Source of the DNA: Hyaloscypha bicolor E
Taxonomy: Eukaryota > Ascomycota > Leotiomycetes > Helotiales > Hyaloscyphaceae
Assembly (NCBI RefSeq): GCF_002865645.1
Contig: NW_020194619.1
Coordinates: 682,001-746,000, forward strand
DNA: 64,000 bases
Direction: 5' to 3'
A program made the position numbers and the translations under genes. Numbering within the stretch: the stretch's first letter is position 1; each line of letters begins with the position of its first letter. Of the stretch, positions 31,675-43,854 are shown piece by piece. Below the pieces are notes generated by a model. The model had not been told where the DNA came from. It saw only the letters and a list, made by a program, of their open reading frames with translations, and did not search any database.

Positions 31675-34311
31675 TTTGCGAAATTGAATTTCTGGTAGTT
31701 GGATAAAGATGAAGGTGAAAGGAAAGGATTTGAAGAAATTTAAAGCTGGTCAGGGGAAGAGAATCCTCAACCAGCCCACGCACCACTTCATCTGCTGTGC
31801 ATGGCAAACGACGTAAGTGAAATTCAATTGAAGACGTCAGCTATTGTGAGGACACTTCGCTCCGGCAGAGAAACATAATAAGAAGATTGGCTCATCGATG
31901 GAGGGGTCCATGGAGGGGTGCAGTTTGTCTGATAGGTTGCTAAGGGGGGACCTGTGGGTCGTGATTGTTCCGTTGAAATCTCAACGTCATGTTCTGCGGC
32001 CGCGCGACTTTCGCCTGTGACCCCTTTTCCAGCTCGGCTAAGCTTCACCCTCCCTTTCCTCGAAGTTCAAAAGCATCTTCATAGGCTTCATCTGCTGTAA
32101 GCCATGCCACCAGCTTCAAGTTGTTCTAAAACTATCAGAGGGTTCGTCTGCGGTCGTATCTTCTTGTTTTGCAAGTGCCAGCTCGAGACACTACTTCCAC
32201 TAACGTCCTGACTCATATTTCCACAAGTCAAGGCGGGATGGAGCAAATAATAGAAAAGTGCAATTCTTTGCTTATTGTATTCGTCTGTCTTTCGCACGAG
32301 GTATCGGATCGATTCTCTGTTACTGTCAGTGAAGGCCATCTCAAAGTTGGTCCCATGATAATCAAGGCACCAGAGCCTCCTCAACCCAAAAATTACCAAT
32401 ACATTGCGCACAATTTTCTCTGTACAAGCACTCTCTACTTCCTCATAATGACTTGCTCAACACTGGTTAAAATGTTCAATCTTATTCCACAAGTAGTAGA
32501 GCAAAGAGTATTGTGTGTTTACGCTACCAATTTCGATCTCGACTAATAGTCCGGTCATTTAATTGCTTCTCAGAAGGACTTCCTTCAAGCTTCTACCATC
32601 TCAAATATAATCAATCCAACACGACACAACATCGAGACACCTTTTAACTACATTCGACCCCCTTTCAGGTCAATCGATTCCCGTCCAGCACTTATAATTC
32701 TTGCCAGAACGACATTGTCTAGTATGTGATATCAAATTCCCAGCCTATTTCAAGCGAACAATTATCGCAGACTAGATCGTATAGTATTTATCTCTCAATA
32801 TTTCAAACTCCACCAGCCCACACGTGGCACGCGCGAACGGTGGTGTCCTATGTCGAGATGGCTTTGTGGATCCTAGGTTATCGTATCACCTCAATCCTGC
32901 GATACTTTCTCGTTGTTTGCCCGACGATACCACTATATTGTCTGGACTGGATCTTTATTGACGACCAAGCAAGCCCAGCAATGCGAGGTGTTGCAAGCGT
33001 ATTAGGAATGTTGGTGTTCGCTGTTCTTGGTTGTATTGGGATTGGGTGACACCTTTGAGTTGGCGTGGGAAATATCACCTAGTGACCTCCCAAGATGAGT
33101 TTGGAGCCTTGAATTCCTTTAACTTGGTATCCGAGGTGAGGAGATTTTATGGCGGAAGAGAAAAATCATTTCTAGGAGGTTTGGAGGTCTGTTGGTGGTT
33201 TCAATAATAGCAAGAATGGCTTGCTGTGTCGAGCTAGAATGACAAGAACCTCGAATTAATCTACTCTAGCACTTCCGATACATCACAAGTCACCTCTATC
33301 TGCACGAAATCGGACGAAAGGTCTCTCACTTGTTGCAGCACGATGATTGCAAGATCAAAAAGGGGATATATCACGTGCCTTTCTGAGTGATTTCTTGTGG
33401 TTGGAAAATATCTCGATAACGTATTTCTCATGTCTTTTAAGTCATCAAGAAAGATTTCTAACTCTTTAATCTCTTTAGGACTTGCAAGAATGTTTGATTC
33501 TGTTTCGATCACGACTCTTCACCGAAGACAAACACGAAGACCTCGATGACGTAGCTTACAAACGTCATTCTCGCTTAATTAATTGATCTTTTCGGCTTTA
33601 CTTTCTGGACTTCGACCACCACAACAGCCAAGATCGGCACATTTAAGACTTCGATTCAAGCCTCAATTAGACCTGCCCTTCCAGCCACAGGAGTCTCACC
33701 ATTAGCTGTGGCTCATCGGGAAGTTCCCCGAACGCACCAATAGCAAGTTTTGGTGGAGCCTTTCCTCCGTCAGCCAAGCCTCATGCCATGCTTCAGCCTG
33801 CTTTTCGCAAACCTTCTCCCAGGACCATACACCATCCCTCCAAGCCTGCTTCTAACGCGTGATTTTCTCCGACCCAAACATGCCACACCCATTGGCGAGA
33901 AAGCTGTATCACCCCCAATATGACGTCCAATGACCAGGATCGCAGCCCTCCTGGCTGATCAACCCCAGTTCAGGGTCCAAGCCCCTCCGGATCGAGATAT
34001 TGAAATGATGCGTCGCCTCGTCATATCGCCCTCTCGAGACCACTCAGCACTCGATATCAAGTTTTGAGGCGTTCCATCTCCCTATCAACCTATACAAAGC
34101 AAAGCAGGCCACTGCCTGCCCACCCTCCATCGAAAGATCTATAACTACTGCCATGAGCACCTCTCTTCCACAAATCCTTTTACCACCAAGAACACTATCC
34201 TCATTCATAGCCTTACATCAAACAATAACAATAACACCAACAATAACTTCAAGTTCATCAACCTCACTACACTCAACCAACTCAAGCCCTTCACACAACC
34301 AATACCTCAAA
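31675..34311. other. 2.6 kb interval without a firm gene
   Basis: Lies between the start of the SDR gene (-) and the small basic protein gene (+). Two weak coding candidates exist. One is an ATG frame 32858-33049 (+, 63 residues) encoding two hydrophobic stretches (ITSILRYFLVVCPTIPLYCLDWI and ASVLGMLVFAVLGCIGIG). The other is a minus-strand stretch around 33261-33512 with a helical, domain-like composition but no suitable ATG. Neither is supported enough to call as a gene. The rest appears non-coding. Confidence 0.4.
32858..33049 (+). CDS. Possible 63-residue membrane peptide
   Basis: An ATG-initiated frame (MALWILGYRITSIL) whose product would hold two hydrophobic segments separated by a short loop (DWIFIDDQASPAMRG). 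The G/V/I-rich second segment ends at the C-terminus. There is no known domain and no intron. Support is only hydrophobic periodicity and the open frame, so it may be chance. Confidence 0.22.
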   Translation: MALWILGYRITSILRYFLVVCPTIPLYCLDWIFIDDQASPAMRGVASVLGMLVFAVLGCIGIG

Positions 34312-34744
34312 ATGCCTTTCAGAAGCAGCCGCCGCAGCAACATGGTCGAGACCAGGACTACCAAGCCGACCCTCATGACCCGCTTGAGAGGCCGCAACGC
34401 AAAGACACAAACCGTCAAGACGACGACCACCGTCGAGCCCCGCACAACAGCAGCACATCACCACACCACCGGTGCCAACACCAGAACCACCCGATCATCG
34501 AGATGGGGACGTAACACTCGACGCAACGAACCTATTGTCCATCACAGACGACATGCAAGTGTTGGAGACAAGATCAGCGGTGCGATGATGAAGCTCAAGG
34601 GAAGCTTGACCCGCAGACCTGGTGTCAAGGTATGCTCTCCACTCCTGATGAGCAAGCAGTTAATATGCTGATGAATACGTCTAGGCTGCTGGAACAAGGA
34701 GAATGCACGGAACTGATGGGCGAGGAAGCCGCCGTGTTTATTAA
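34312..34744 (+). CDS. Small basic conserved fungal protein, unknown function
   Basis: Two exons, 34312-34629 and 34685-34744, joined by a 55-bp intron; 125 residues. The head is Arg/Ser/Thr-rich (MPFRSSRRSNMVETRTTKPTLMTRLRGRNAKTQ) and followed by a Thr- and His-rich middle. The C-terminal block VGDKISGAMMKLKGSLTRRPGVKAAGTRRMHGTDGRGSRRVY is the ordered and presumably conserved part; the last 19 residues come from exon 2. I have seen proteins with this same ending (GAMMKLKGSLT...AAGTRRMHGTDGRG) in many ascomycetes, unnamed. The charge suggests nucleic-acid or nucleosome contact, but that is inference only. The clean intron restoring this ending is strong support for the gene model. Confidence 0.75.
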
Positions 34745-35114
34745 ACACTCCACACTGTTATTATTTTATGATATGATTTTTAGAGATACCCACGACGAGA
34801 ATGATTTGGAATTCAGCCTGATTGGGATTTTGTATTTGTACTGCATCAGCTAGCTACCACTTTTACAAAAAACAATCTCAAGCTCAAGCTATGTCCTGAT
34901 TCATTCAGTGTTTTGGACTTTCTGTATGACTGTGATGTGCATGCAACATGCTGAACGTCCAACAAAGAGAAAAGGAGAAATGCACCGCCACCAGAAGGTA
35001 ACGAAGCTATGATCGCTATCTTTACAAAGATTGTACATGATCTTCCAGCAAGCCCTACAAAAGACATCAAACCATTCCCTCTTTCGTGTTCTTCTCGACT
35101 TGTAAGTTTTCGAA
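34745..35114. other. Convergent 3' intergenic region
   Basis: About 370 bp between the small basic protein gene (+) and the large minus-strand gene. AT-rich, with an ATTTTATGATATG stretch. Nothing else is seen. Confidence 0.45.
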
Positions 35115-37425
35115 TTAAGGTTTTCTTCCGCTAATGATGTAGTGCGTCTTGTCCCACTGAAGTTCATCCACATCCATGCTCTCATCCCTGATGTTGTTTT
35201 GACTGAAGTCCTGGCTGTGTTGACGACGATAGCCTCGGGTTTCGGTTGCTGGCTTACGCATCGCAGACTTCAAACTCTTTGCTGCTCCGAGGTTTGGCAT
35301 TGATCCTGCTGTCCGTGGTAACTCTTGCGTAGAAAAAACCACCTTTCCATGCATATGACCCTTTCTCGCCTTTACCTTCCCATTTATATCTTTGGCTGAC
35401 AGTGCACCACCTGCCACTGAATTGACGACGGAAACTTCCTTGTCTTCACCAGAGTTCATCACTTGTAATGCCATCTGTGCAAGGAGGTCTCTTGGCGGCG
35501 ACGGATGCTTCTTGGATCGCTTCGATGACGAAGCTACTTTCTGTGACATCTTGCGTTTGGGGGTATCTTCTTCCGTGGAGACTGCGACGCCGATCTGCTC
35601 AACATCGATATCCATATCAGACGAGTGGACACCATGAGAAGAGTCTGGGTGAGAGTCAAAGAATGATCGAGAACCAGCATGGACTTTTGTCAAGGTCTTC
35701 CTAGCGTCTTCGAACGAAGGTTCACGTCGGAGACGAGGGGTAGATTGACCTTGCGGGCTAGACGAAGGCAAAGCATCTAAATCTCCTAGGTAGTTGTTCT
35801 GCTCTAGCAACCGTGACCGGGTATTCTTGGGAGTATGGCTGGGAAGGGCTGGGATAGTTAGAACGTGTTCAGCAAAGTGAGGAACGATCTCATATGGGGA
35901 GAACATACTTGACTCTGGAGCGATTTCAGAGCTTTGATCAACATCCATGTCCTCCCCGACTTGACTCCCAGAGCTGGTCTGAGTTGGTGCTACGCCGCTG
36001 GAATGAGGGGTTTCGAGGAATGAGTCTTCGCTTGTCTGGTCGCTATAAAGGTTCTTCAAGGACTTTCCGTGGTCAGGGACAGGCTTGCGCTTGATGCCTC
36101 TATGACCCGTGAGTCTGTATTCTTCGGGCTTTATCGACTCTTTGCCTGCATCAATTAGTACATGATGTGAAAGGCGGGGTAGCCCTCTCGCCTTTATTTA
36201 GTCCGGCGTCCATTGGGCCCATCTCATCACATTCATCTGGCTCGCCGGGGAAAGGATCAAGAAGTCCCCGAGTCATACCAGAATCATGACGGCTTCTTGA
36301 ATTGCTACCTTGGAGGGCATTCTTCATCTTTGCAAAGACTTTGCTCCCCTTGAATCCCTTTTCTTTTGTTGGTACATAAGGCCCGTGGAGCAAGGTTTGG
36401 TCGGTATCGTTCGGAGCTCGAGGCGTTGGCCGCATTGATTCTGGAACAGTGCCCTTCTCAACATCAGTTGCAATGTGAGTGACATGCCTGAAGTTGCTGG
36501 GACCTGAGATCTTTAGACTGCCTTTTGTGGAGCCCTTCAGATTGCTAGTCGCCGTCTGCATTGCTTCCGCAATTGAATCCTCATCTGCATATTTTGTGGG
36601 AGTTGGGATGTCAATAGTTTCCGCAGGCTTAGGGTGTACAATCGACTTTCTTACAGCCTGGTTTCCTCCCTGGATCTTTCTGTGGCTGGTGTTTGGTTGA
36701 ATGGATTTCCTCTTCCATGATTTTGGTGGGATTGGTGGTGGAGAGCTCTGGGAGGGTTCAGTTGGTGGAGCTGATGTGTTGTTAACTTCGTCGTTGTGGA
36801 AGTACTCTCTATTGGCACTGCCATCAGCTGTAACAACAGGAGCATTCATCATTGACCAAGCACGGTCACCGCTCCATTTAAAGTCTGGAAGTTGCGGGAG
36901 CGATTTGCCCTTGTCGGACTGGGCGAATTGGGCAAGATTAGAGTATGTCTTGTTTCGTGGAAGTTGTGACGGACGTCTGCCAGGAGCCGGGTGCGGTTCG
37001 TCGGTTGTATCGTCAAGTAGCTTACTCGCCATTGTTCTCTCTCCAATACTGTACTCAAGATCCTCTTCGCCTTGGGGCTCGGAGAAGAGTGGGATCTGCA
37101 TAAGTGACTCTGTTGGAGAAAGAAGCATTAGCACATGAAAAAGTATAAAGCAATTGGGTCTGCTACGAGGTCTTAAATGGCTAGGCAATCAAGTTGTCGT
37201 GTAAAGGAAGATCGAGGCAGTGGGTAGTCGACCGAGTCCGAACATCTGCAGAGAAAGAAAGGAGAAAGGGAAGGCAGAGACTGTGGCCTGGCGTCCGATA
37301 TGTCAACAGTATTGAGAGATCTACTGACCTTTTTGCTTCGATTTGTCCTTGCCCTTGAAGCTCACGTCTCTGAGGCTAGAGAGCGAGGGGAGAAGGGAGC
37401 GTTTCTTTTTCCCGTACGTAGCCAT
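35115..37425 (-). CDS. Large disordered protein of unknown function
   Basis: Four exons: 37329-37425, 36192-37109, 35909-36145 and 35115-35848, giving 661 residues; all phases agree. It starts MATYGKKKRSLLPSLSSLRDVSF. No catalytic domain is recognisable. The sequence is mostly Ser/Pro/Thr-rich and disordered, with PxxP stretches (SSPPPIPPKSWKRKS), a GFKGSKVFAKMKNALQG helix, basic clusters (KRKMSQKVASSSKRSKKHPSPP, a likely nuclear signal) and scattered conserved-looking peptides (LLAQMALQVMNSG, SMPNLGAAKSLKSAMRK). The second junction appears to be a GC-AG intron (36146-36191), and the third a 60-bp intron that is in frame without stops (35849-35908). A nuclear scaffold or regulator is possible but not shown. 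Confidence 0.65.
36146..36191 (-). other. Probable GC-AG intron, 46 bp
   Basis: There is no GT donor where the coding frame must end. AAAG is followed by GCGAGAG, and the segment closes with a TACTAAT branch site and TGCAG. Splicing G|GC gives Gly and joins the two frames in the phase required by the flanking introns. GC-AG introns are a minor but known class. Confidence 0.6.
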
Positions 37426-38933
37426 CTTGAGGAGGCACCCGGAAATGGCACCCCAAAACGATGATCAATGGACTTGAACGAGCAGAAGCCCAATGGACTG
37501 CGCTGACTTAGATGGCAGGAGCCAAGTGATGCGGAAGAAGGTGGAAGCTCGAGTAGATGAGGAAGTCGCACAGAAGAAGAGGAAATGGGAGAAAGCGTGC
37601 CTGCACGTGCGGTTAACGTGACAAGAACGAATGGTCACATGCTCGGCTCCCCGAGTCGAACGTTGGCACAATTTGGACAAGGCTGTACTATCAAGGTAGT
37701 GTTATCAGTAGCAATGAAAATTCACCTGCAAAGCCTGGAATGTCACTTGGAGTGAAGCCTGCCTCCGATCTGAAAACCCTTACGGATGGTAAGGAGGTCA
37801 GGTCTCTGCACACATGTTGACCTTTTCTGAAAGCATTGTGCCCTTGTGTTCTCTAAGGTGCACCCCTTTAAGTAGAGATAAGGCCTAGAGATTCGCAGAA
37901 TATGCAGTAACTTGAGATGACAGTATTGAAAGAAAATTTAAAAGGAAATAAGTAAGTACTGCGAAGATGCTGCCAGTAATGGGAGATTGATTGGACTCTC
38001 CCATGAGCTCTACAGTAGATAATACGCATATGTTATGGGACAGCGACAAGCGCATCTCCAAGCCTGAAGTAATCCTCTCTCGATAATTATTGAACTAACA
38101 AGCAGGGAAGTGCCGCTACAGGACAGAAATAAAAAAGCAAAAGCTCGCTCTCCCTGTTCAAGTGAGAGCATATAAACTAGAATTATATATCCACGCCTTT
38201 GGAGTCAACGTCAACAAGGGAAGAAAGTATAACTTGAATGCCGGAGAGTAGCAAGACATGAGTTATATTTCAGCAGCTCTCCTCGGCCTCTTGCGATCAC
38301 AAGGGAAGTGGTGATCGAATTCCCTGCGAATCGGCTTCTACATAATGTTAACTTGCTTCCATTCTCTACATCTACATTGAATAGTTCCGTAACTTATCTC
38401 GTTTCTACACTGTCCGAAATCCAGAAGCTGTTCGCGCAATTGAGGCTTCGTGGTTGCAAAATCAGGGTGCGGTGAAGTCTCTCGTCGTCGAGACCGGACT
38501 CGCTGGAGACTTGGTCATCACAATTTTTGACGCTATGATTGGCCCTCTAAACCCTGTTGCGGGTCAAGTTGTAGGGGTGGTTGGGCGAGGGGCGAGAACG
38601 GATAAAAATATTCGACACATTCATCCAAAGCACTTGATATATCGTGCAATTGAAGCAACCTGTCCGCTGAGAACTTCTTGAGGCTTCGAAGAAAGTGCCA
38701 TCCAATTCGTTAGTCTCTCTCGAATTGACCCTTTTTTCTGCCGTCCAACCACAGCCGGCTGATTCACGATCCCGAGGTCTGACCGAAGAAGTTCAACCCG
38801 CCTCCTCGGTGAGAACAGCATCCGCCGCCACCTCGTCGAGGTTTCGACCCTCCCACTTCCCAGTCGCCCATCCAAGTCAAATAAATATTGACACCTAATC
38901 CTCCCTCAAACTACCAATCCTCCCTGGATAATC
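37426..38933. promoter_or_regulatory. Divergent region, unknown gene / HEM2
   Basis: 1.5 kb between divergent starts. AT-rich from about 37.9 to 38.2 kb. The last 60 bp before the HEM2 start are CT-rich with a CAAAC context. A frame at 38454-38681 has no ATG start and no known domain. No RNA gene is seen. Confidence 0.45.
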
Positions 38934-40163
<1,230 letters not shown>

Positions 40164-40904
40164 GACGCATGTATTCTTGAGCCTTTTCCCTTCGAGTTTG
40201 GCGCATGGGTTTTTGGAGTGCGTAGATAAAAATATCTTGGGAATACCAATGGTTGCGAAAGTCTCATTGTATTAGTTTGTGCTTGATTGTAGTGAACCTA
40301 TAGATCTCTTCGGGACTTACTAAACTGGTGGCTTAGGAAATCAATAAGATGCGAGAATTCTTTGCTAAATAAAATGGCTTGTAGTGTTCGAATGTATTTC
40401 CTAAAGTGGGTAAATGATAATGTTTTCTCGTTCTATACACATTGGAAATTGGGTCTGGACGTGAATAGCCTGCTTCACACCGAGCAGAATCTTTCTCCGG
40501 GGAGAATAAGTTGAAAGCTCAAGCTTTTGTAACAAAATGTTGAGCAGATGTGTTGAATGAATGGGTGCTCAATATAGCTGATTGTCAGGCAGATTTAGAT
40601 AAACCGAAGTCCCTAGGTAACTCATCCCTTTCTTTCAAGCAGCTCAAGAGATCACGGCCCCGAATCTACCCCTGTTCCCCGAACTCGCCCATCCTTGGGG
40701 GGCGGGGCTTTTCGGGGAACTAGCTACAGCACTGGTAGTTTACCGAGGCGGTTAAAAGGGTCTCGGAGCTAAGGACATCTGACAGCCTTGCCGGCTTGCA
40801 TGACAACCTCAAAACTCGAAATACCACCAACATCGAAACCGCAGACTTGTTGAGCGTGCTCAATCAACTCCGGCTAGCGCCGCCCAGGACGGCAGCTTCT
40901 GAAA
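40164..40904. other. Intergenic, same-strand genes
   Basis: About 740 bp containing the 3' UTR of HEM2 and the promoter of MCT1. A GGGGGGCGGGGC stretch lies near 40697. An open frame upstream of 40905 lacks homology and differs in phase. Nothing else is seen. Confidence 0.45.
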
Positions 40905-42241
40905 ATGAAGCCTCTTCTGGCTGGTTTTCCAAAGGCGAGCAGCACTGCTCTGCGATTACCACTCGTGCAGGACACAGTCACTTTCAATTGCTGTCGAAGA
41001 AAGGCGCTGTTTTCCAGGCTTCGACAGCAGAAACGCTATGCATCAAGTAATACATCACGGACTCGAACAGCTCTTTTCTTTCCTGGTAAGAAATTGCTAC
41101 ATTTATTGGGTATGAGTCACTATCTCGAGATCTCTAATTGACGCATTACCCAGGCCAAGGCGTACAGAAAGTAGGAATGCTCACACCATGGCTCGAAGCT
41201 TTCCCCTCAACAGCCAAACCACTCGTCGAAGAAATTGATCATCTGCTGGGCTTTAAGCTCTCCAAGATCATCGAAGAAGGACCCAACTCGACACTCACAG
41301 CAACCGAAAATGCCCAGCCGGCAATTATGGCATCCTCCCTCCTGATCCTCCGAATATTAGAAGAAGAGTTTGGCTTCAAGCCAGCGGAGAGAGTGGACAT
41401 CACACTAGGCCATTCTCTAGGAGAGTTTGCAGCATTGGTGGCAGGAGGTTATGTTCATTTCGAGGACAGCCTATACTTGGTGAGGCGGAGAGCAGAGGTC
41501 ATGGCCGAATGCTCGCGGCGAGCATGCGCTGAACATGGCGGCGAATATGGCATGGTAGCTCTTGTCACCGAGCCAGACCATCTCAAGCCATTGATCGAGG
41601 CAATTCATGAGTTCTTAGGCCACCACAGCGCAGGCTCGAAATCAGAAAGCGCTGAGGACGTCCCACCCATTCAACAAGTTCTGATTGCAAATATCAACAG
41701 CAAGAATCAGATTGTTCTGAGTGGGAATATTGAGAGGATTAAAACGCTCCTGACGCATGTAAGACAATTTGGAGGGCATGATCCGAGGGCGGTCAGGTTG
41801 AAGAGCGATAGCCCTTTTCACAGTCCGTTGATGATCCCGGCAAAAAAGGCTATGCAGAGGATGCTGGAAGGGAAGAGTCGGGTGAAGGGGAGAGAGAATG
41901 AAGATTTGATCACGTTTCCGGGGATCATGCCTTGTGTGAGTAATGTCAGCGCGAGGCCATTTACGAGTAAGGACGACTTAAAGGATTTGTGGGCTCGATC
42001 TTGCGTGGAGACTGTGAGATGGTGGGATAGTATTAAATACTTGGATCAAGAATTGAAGATTCGGCGGTGGATTGGCATTGGGCCTGGGAAGGTGGGCCGG
42101 AATCTAGTTGGCAAAGAGGTAGGGATGAGGGGCAGAGATGTGGTGAAGGGTGGTGGTGTTTGGGGAATCAGTGATCCTAAAGAGATCGAAGAGTTCTTGA
42201 AGGCACTGGATGAGACGGAAACCTCGAGTGATGAAGAATAA
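40905..42241 (+). CDS. mct1: Mitochondrial malonyl-CoA:ACP transacylase
   Basis: Two exons, 40905-41085 and 41154-42241, give 422 residues. The N-terminus is basic with many Arg and Ser and few acidic residues (CCRRKALFSRLRQQKRYASS), a mitochondrial presequence. The transferase starts ALFFPGQGVQKVGM, where the FPGQG motif is formed across the intron. The catalytic Ser is in GHSLGEFAAL and the catalytic His in SPFHSPLM. VETVRWWDSI and GIGPGKVGRNL close the fold. Mct1 loads malonyl on mitochondrial acyl carrier protein for type II fatty-acid synthesis, the source of lipoic acid. The C-terminus is acidic (ETETSSDEE). The start was chosen at the ATG that begins the presequence; the previous frame differs. 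Confidence 0.95.
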
Positions 42242-42676
42242 TAGGAATGTAAGATTTTGGACGTGTTGCACAGAGGTTGCAGGCACAGTAATTTTATGAG
42301 AAGTGGACTGAGAGAGACGGACGACAATATGATGATGGATAACTCATTACTGTATTAAACATAAGAATTGGATCGTTGAACATAGGTGTATATGTCCCTT
42401 TCAAGCGATTGAACGAGAGGCACCAGGCTGAGAGACTGGACTTTTTGTTAAAATTGCAGATGTTTTACAGGATTAAATTATGAATATTACTTAGATTTGA
42501 GTAGGCTTTCATGGATTTGATACTGTTTTCAAACAAAAACATTCTCTTGTTTTGTGCCCGAAATCTGGTTTCTATCCTAGACACATATTCTTCCAACTTT
42601 CAGCCTCGTCTCGTCAGCCTTCAACCAAATCTCGGCTGTGACATTCAACATCACAACTTTACACCACATACCAATA
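42242..42676. other. Short intergenic region
   Basis: About 435 bp of 3' UTR of MCT1 and leader of TCA17. AT-rich, with CATCACAACTTTACACC before the start. Nothing else is seen. Confidence 0.45.
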
Positions 42677-43362
42677 ATGACAGCAATACCCTCCATAGCC
42701 TGCCTAGGTGTAATAGGCAAAAACGTAACCACTGCCACTCTCTACCCCGCATCTTGTCTAGTTAAATCACTGACAAACAACAACAGAACAACCCCCTCCA
42801 TGTGACACTCTTCCCTTCCGCGCCCCTCAACGCCCCTCTCCGAACACCACTCCAATTCTCGCTCCTCCTAGCCAGCACCCTCGACATCTTCGAATCGCGC
42901 TCCAAATCCAACGCTTCCTCTGGCGGCGGCCTCTCGGGCGATTTCGGCCTCTTGCACGCAATCGATGAGCGCCTTGCTGCGTATGGCTTTGAGACGAATA
43001 CTGGGGTTAAGTTTGTGGTTGTTGTGGATATGAGGGGGAGGATTGTGGGTGAGAGTGGAGGTGCAAAGGGAGGGCCGAGTGTGGGGTTGAGGGAGGGAGA
43101 GATGAAGTTGGTGAGTTGGGGCTGCTTCTGCCTCTGGCTTCTGGTTGAGAGAGGGGGGAGAAATGCTGATTGGCTTTTTTGCTGGTAGGTGTTTAGAGCT
43201 ATGCAAGCGGCGTATGTGACATTATTGCAGAACCCTTTCTATGAGCCGGATGAGCATAGTCCGCCCACTGGGCGGGGCGGGAAGAAGATTACTAGTCGCA
43301 GGTTTGTGGAGGATATGAAGCGCATAGGGGAGTCTTGGGTTCCTGGGGTGGGGAGCTCGTAA
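42677..43362 (+). CDS. tca17: TRAPP-associated protein Tca17 (TRAPPC2L-like)
   Basis: Three exons: 42677-42724, 42787-43110 and 43189-43362, giving 181 residues. The sedlin-type longin fold is visible in MTAIPSIACLGVIGKNNNPLHVTLFP, RTPLQFSLLLASTLDIFESRSK, LLHAIDERLAAYGFETNTGVKFVVVVDM, and the last helix VFRAMQAAYVTLLQNPFYEPD. The IACLGVIGKNNNPL start distinguishes the TRAPPC2L/Tca17 type from Trs20/sedlin. Tca17 helps assembly of the TRAPPII vesicle-tethering complex at the Golgi. Introns are 62 and 78 bp. A short, poorly conserved Ser/Gly linker (NASSGGGLSGDF) and a C-terminal tail (RIGESWVPGVG) are as usual for fungi. Confidence 0.9.
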
Positions 43363-43854
43363 TTGTGAAGGTGGTAATGGGGAATGTTGCATTAATGGCG
43401 TTGGTTGTCGTGGGTAATGTTTGGACTTGGGTTTGCATTTTCATGGTGTCAATTCCAGACTTTTCCAAATTTCAAGTATTTTGCATTGTTCGATGCGAAG
43501 CTGGACATCTAAGCAATGCTTGATGGAGCACCCAAAGACTGAAGAGTCCCGCTGTTGCGTTTGGAGTTAGACATTTCACATTTCATGAGGAAATAAAATG
43601 TTCCATGGTTCCTGGCCAGAGTTATTGTGTAAGTTTACAATGGATATAGCAATTGGAGTATGATTCGGCCAGGGAGTATTGGTGTTCGTGGGAGATTCTG
43701 TCCAACTCTTCCTTTCTCCCCTTTGATGGAGACCTTCTGGTCCTTGGCCCCACGGGGCCGACTTCTTCCCCCACTTTATCATCCCCCAATCATGAATCCA
43801 ACCTATCTTTGTAGGCGATTCTCGTTGCTCCCTAAACGGGCTCAAGGGAATACT
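43363..43854. other. Convergent intergenic region
   Basis: About 490 bp between the 3' ends of TCA17 (+) and AFG1 (-). No recognisable feature. Confidence 0.45.

Noticed and set aside
33261..33512. 83-codon minus-strand frame with a helix-like composition (ELEIFLDDLKDMRN)
   Set aside because: No ATG start at its head and no neighbouring exon with proper splice sites found; might be a chance frame or an exon remnant.
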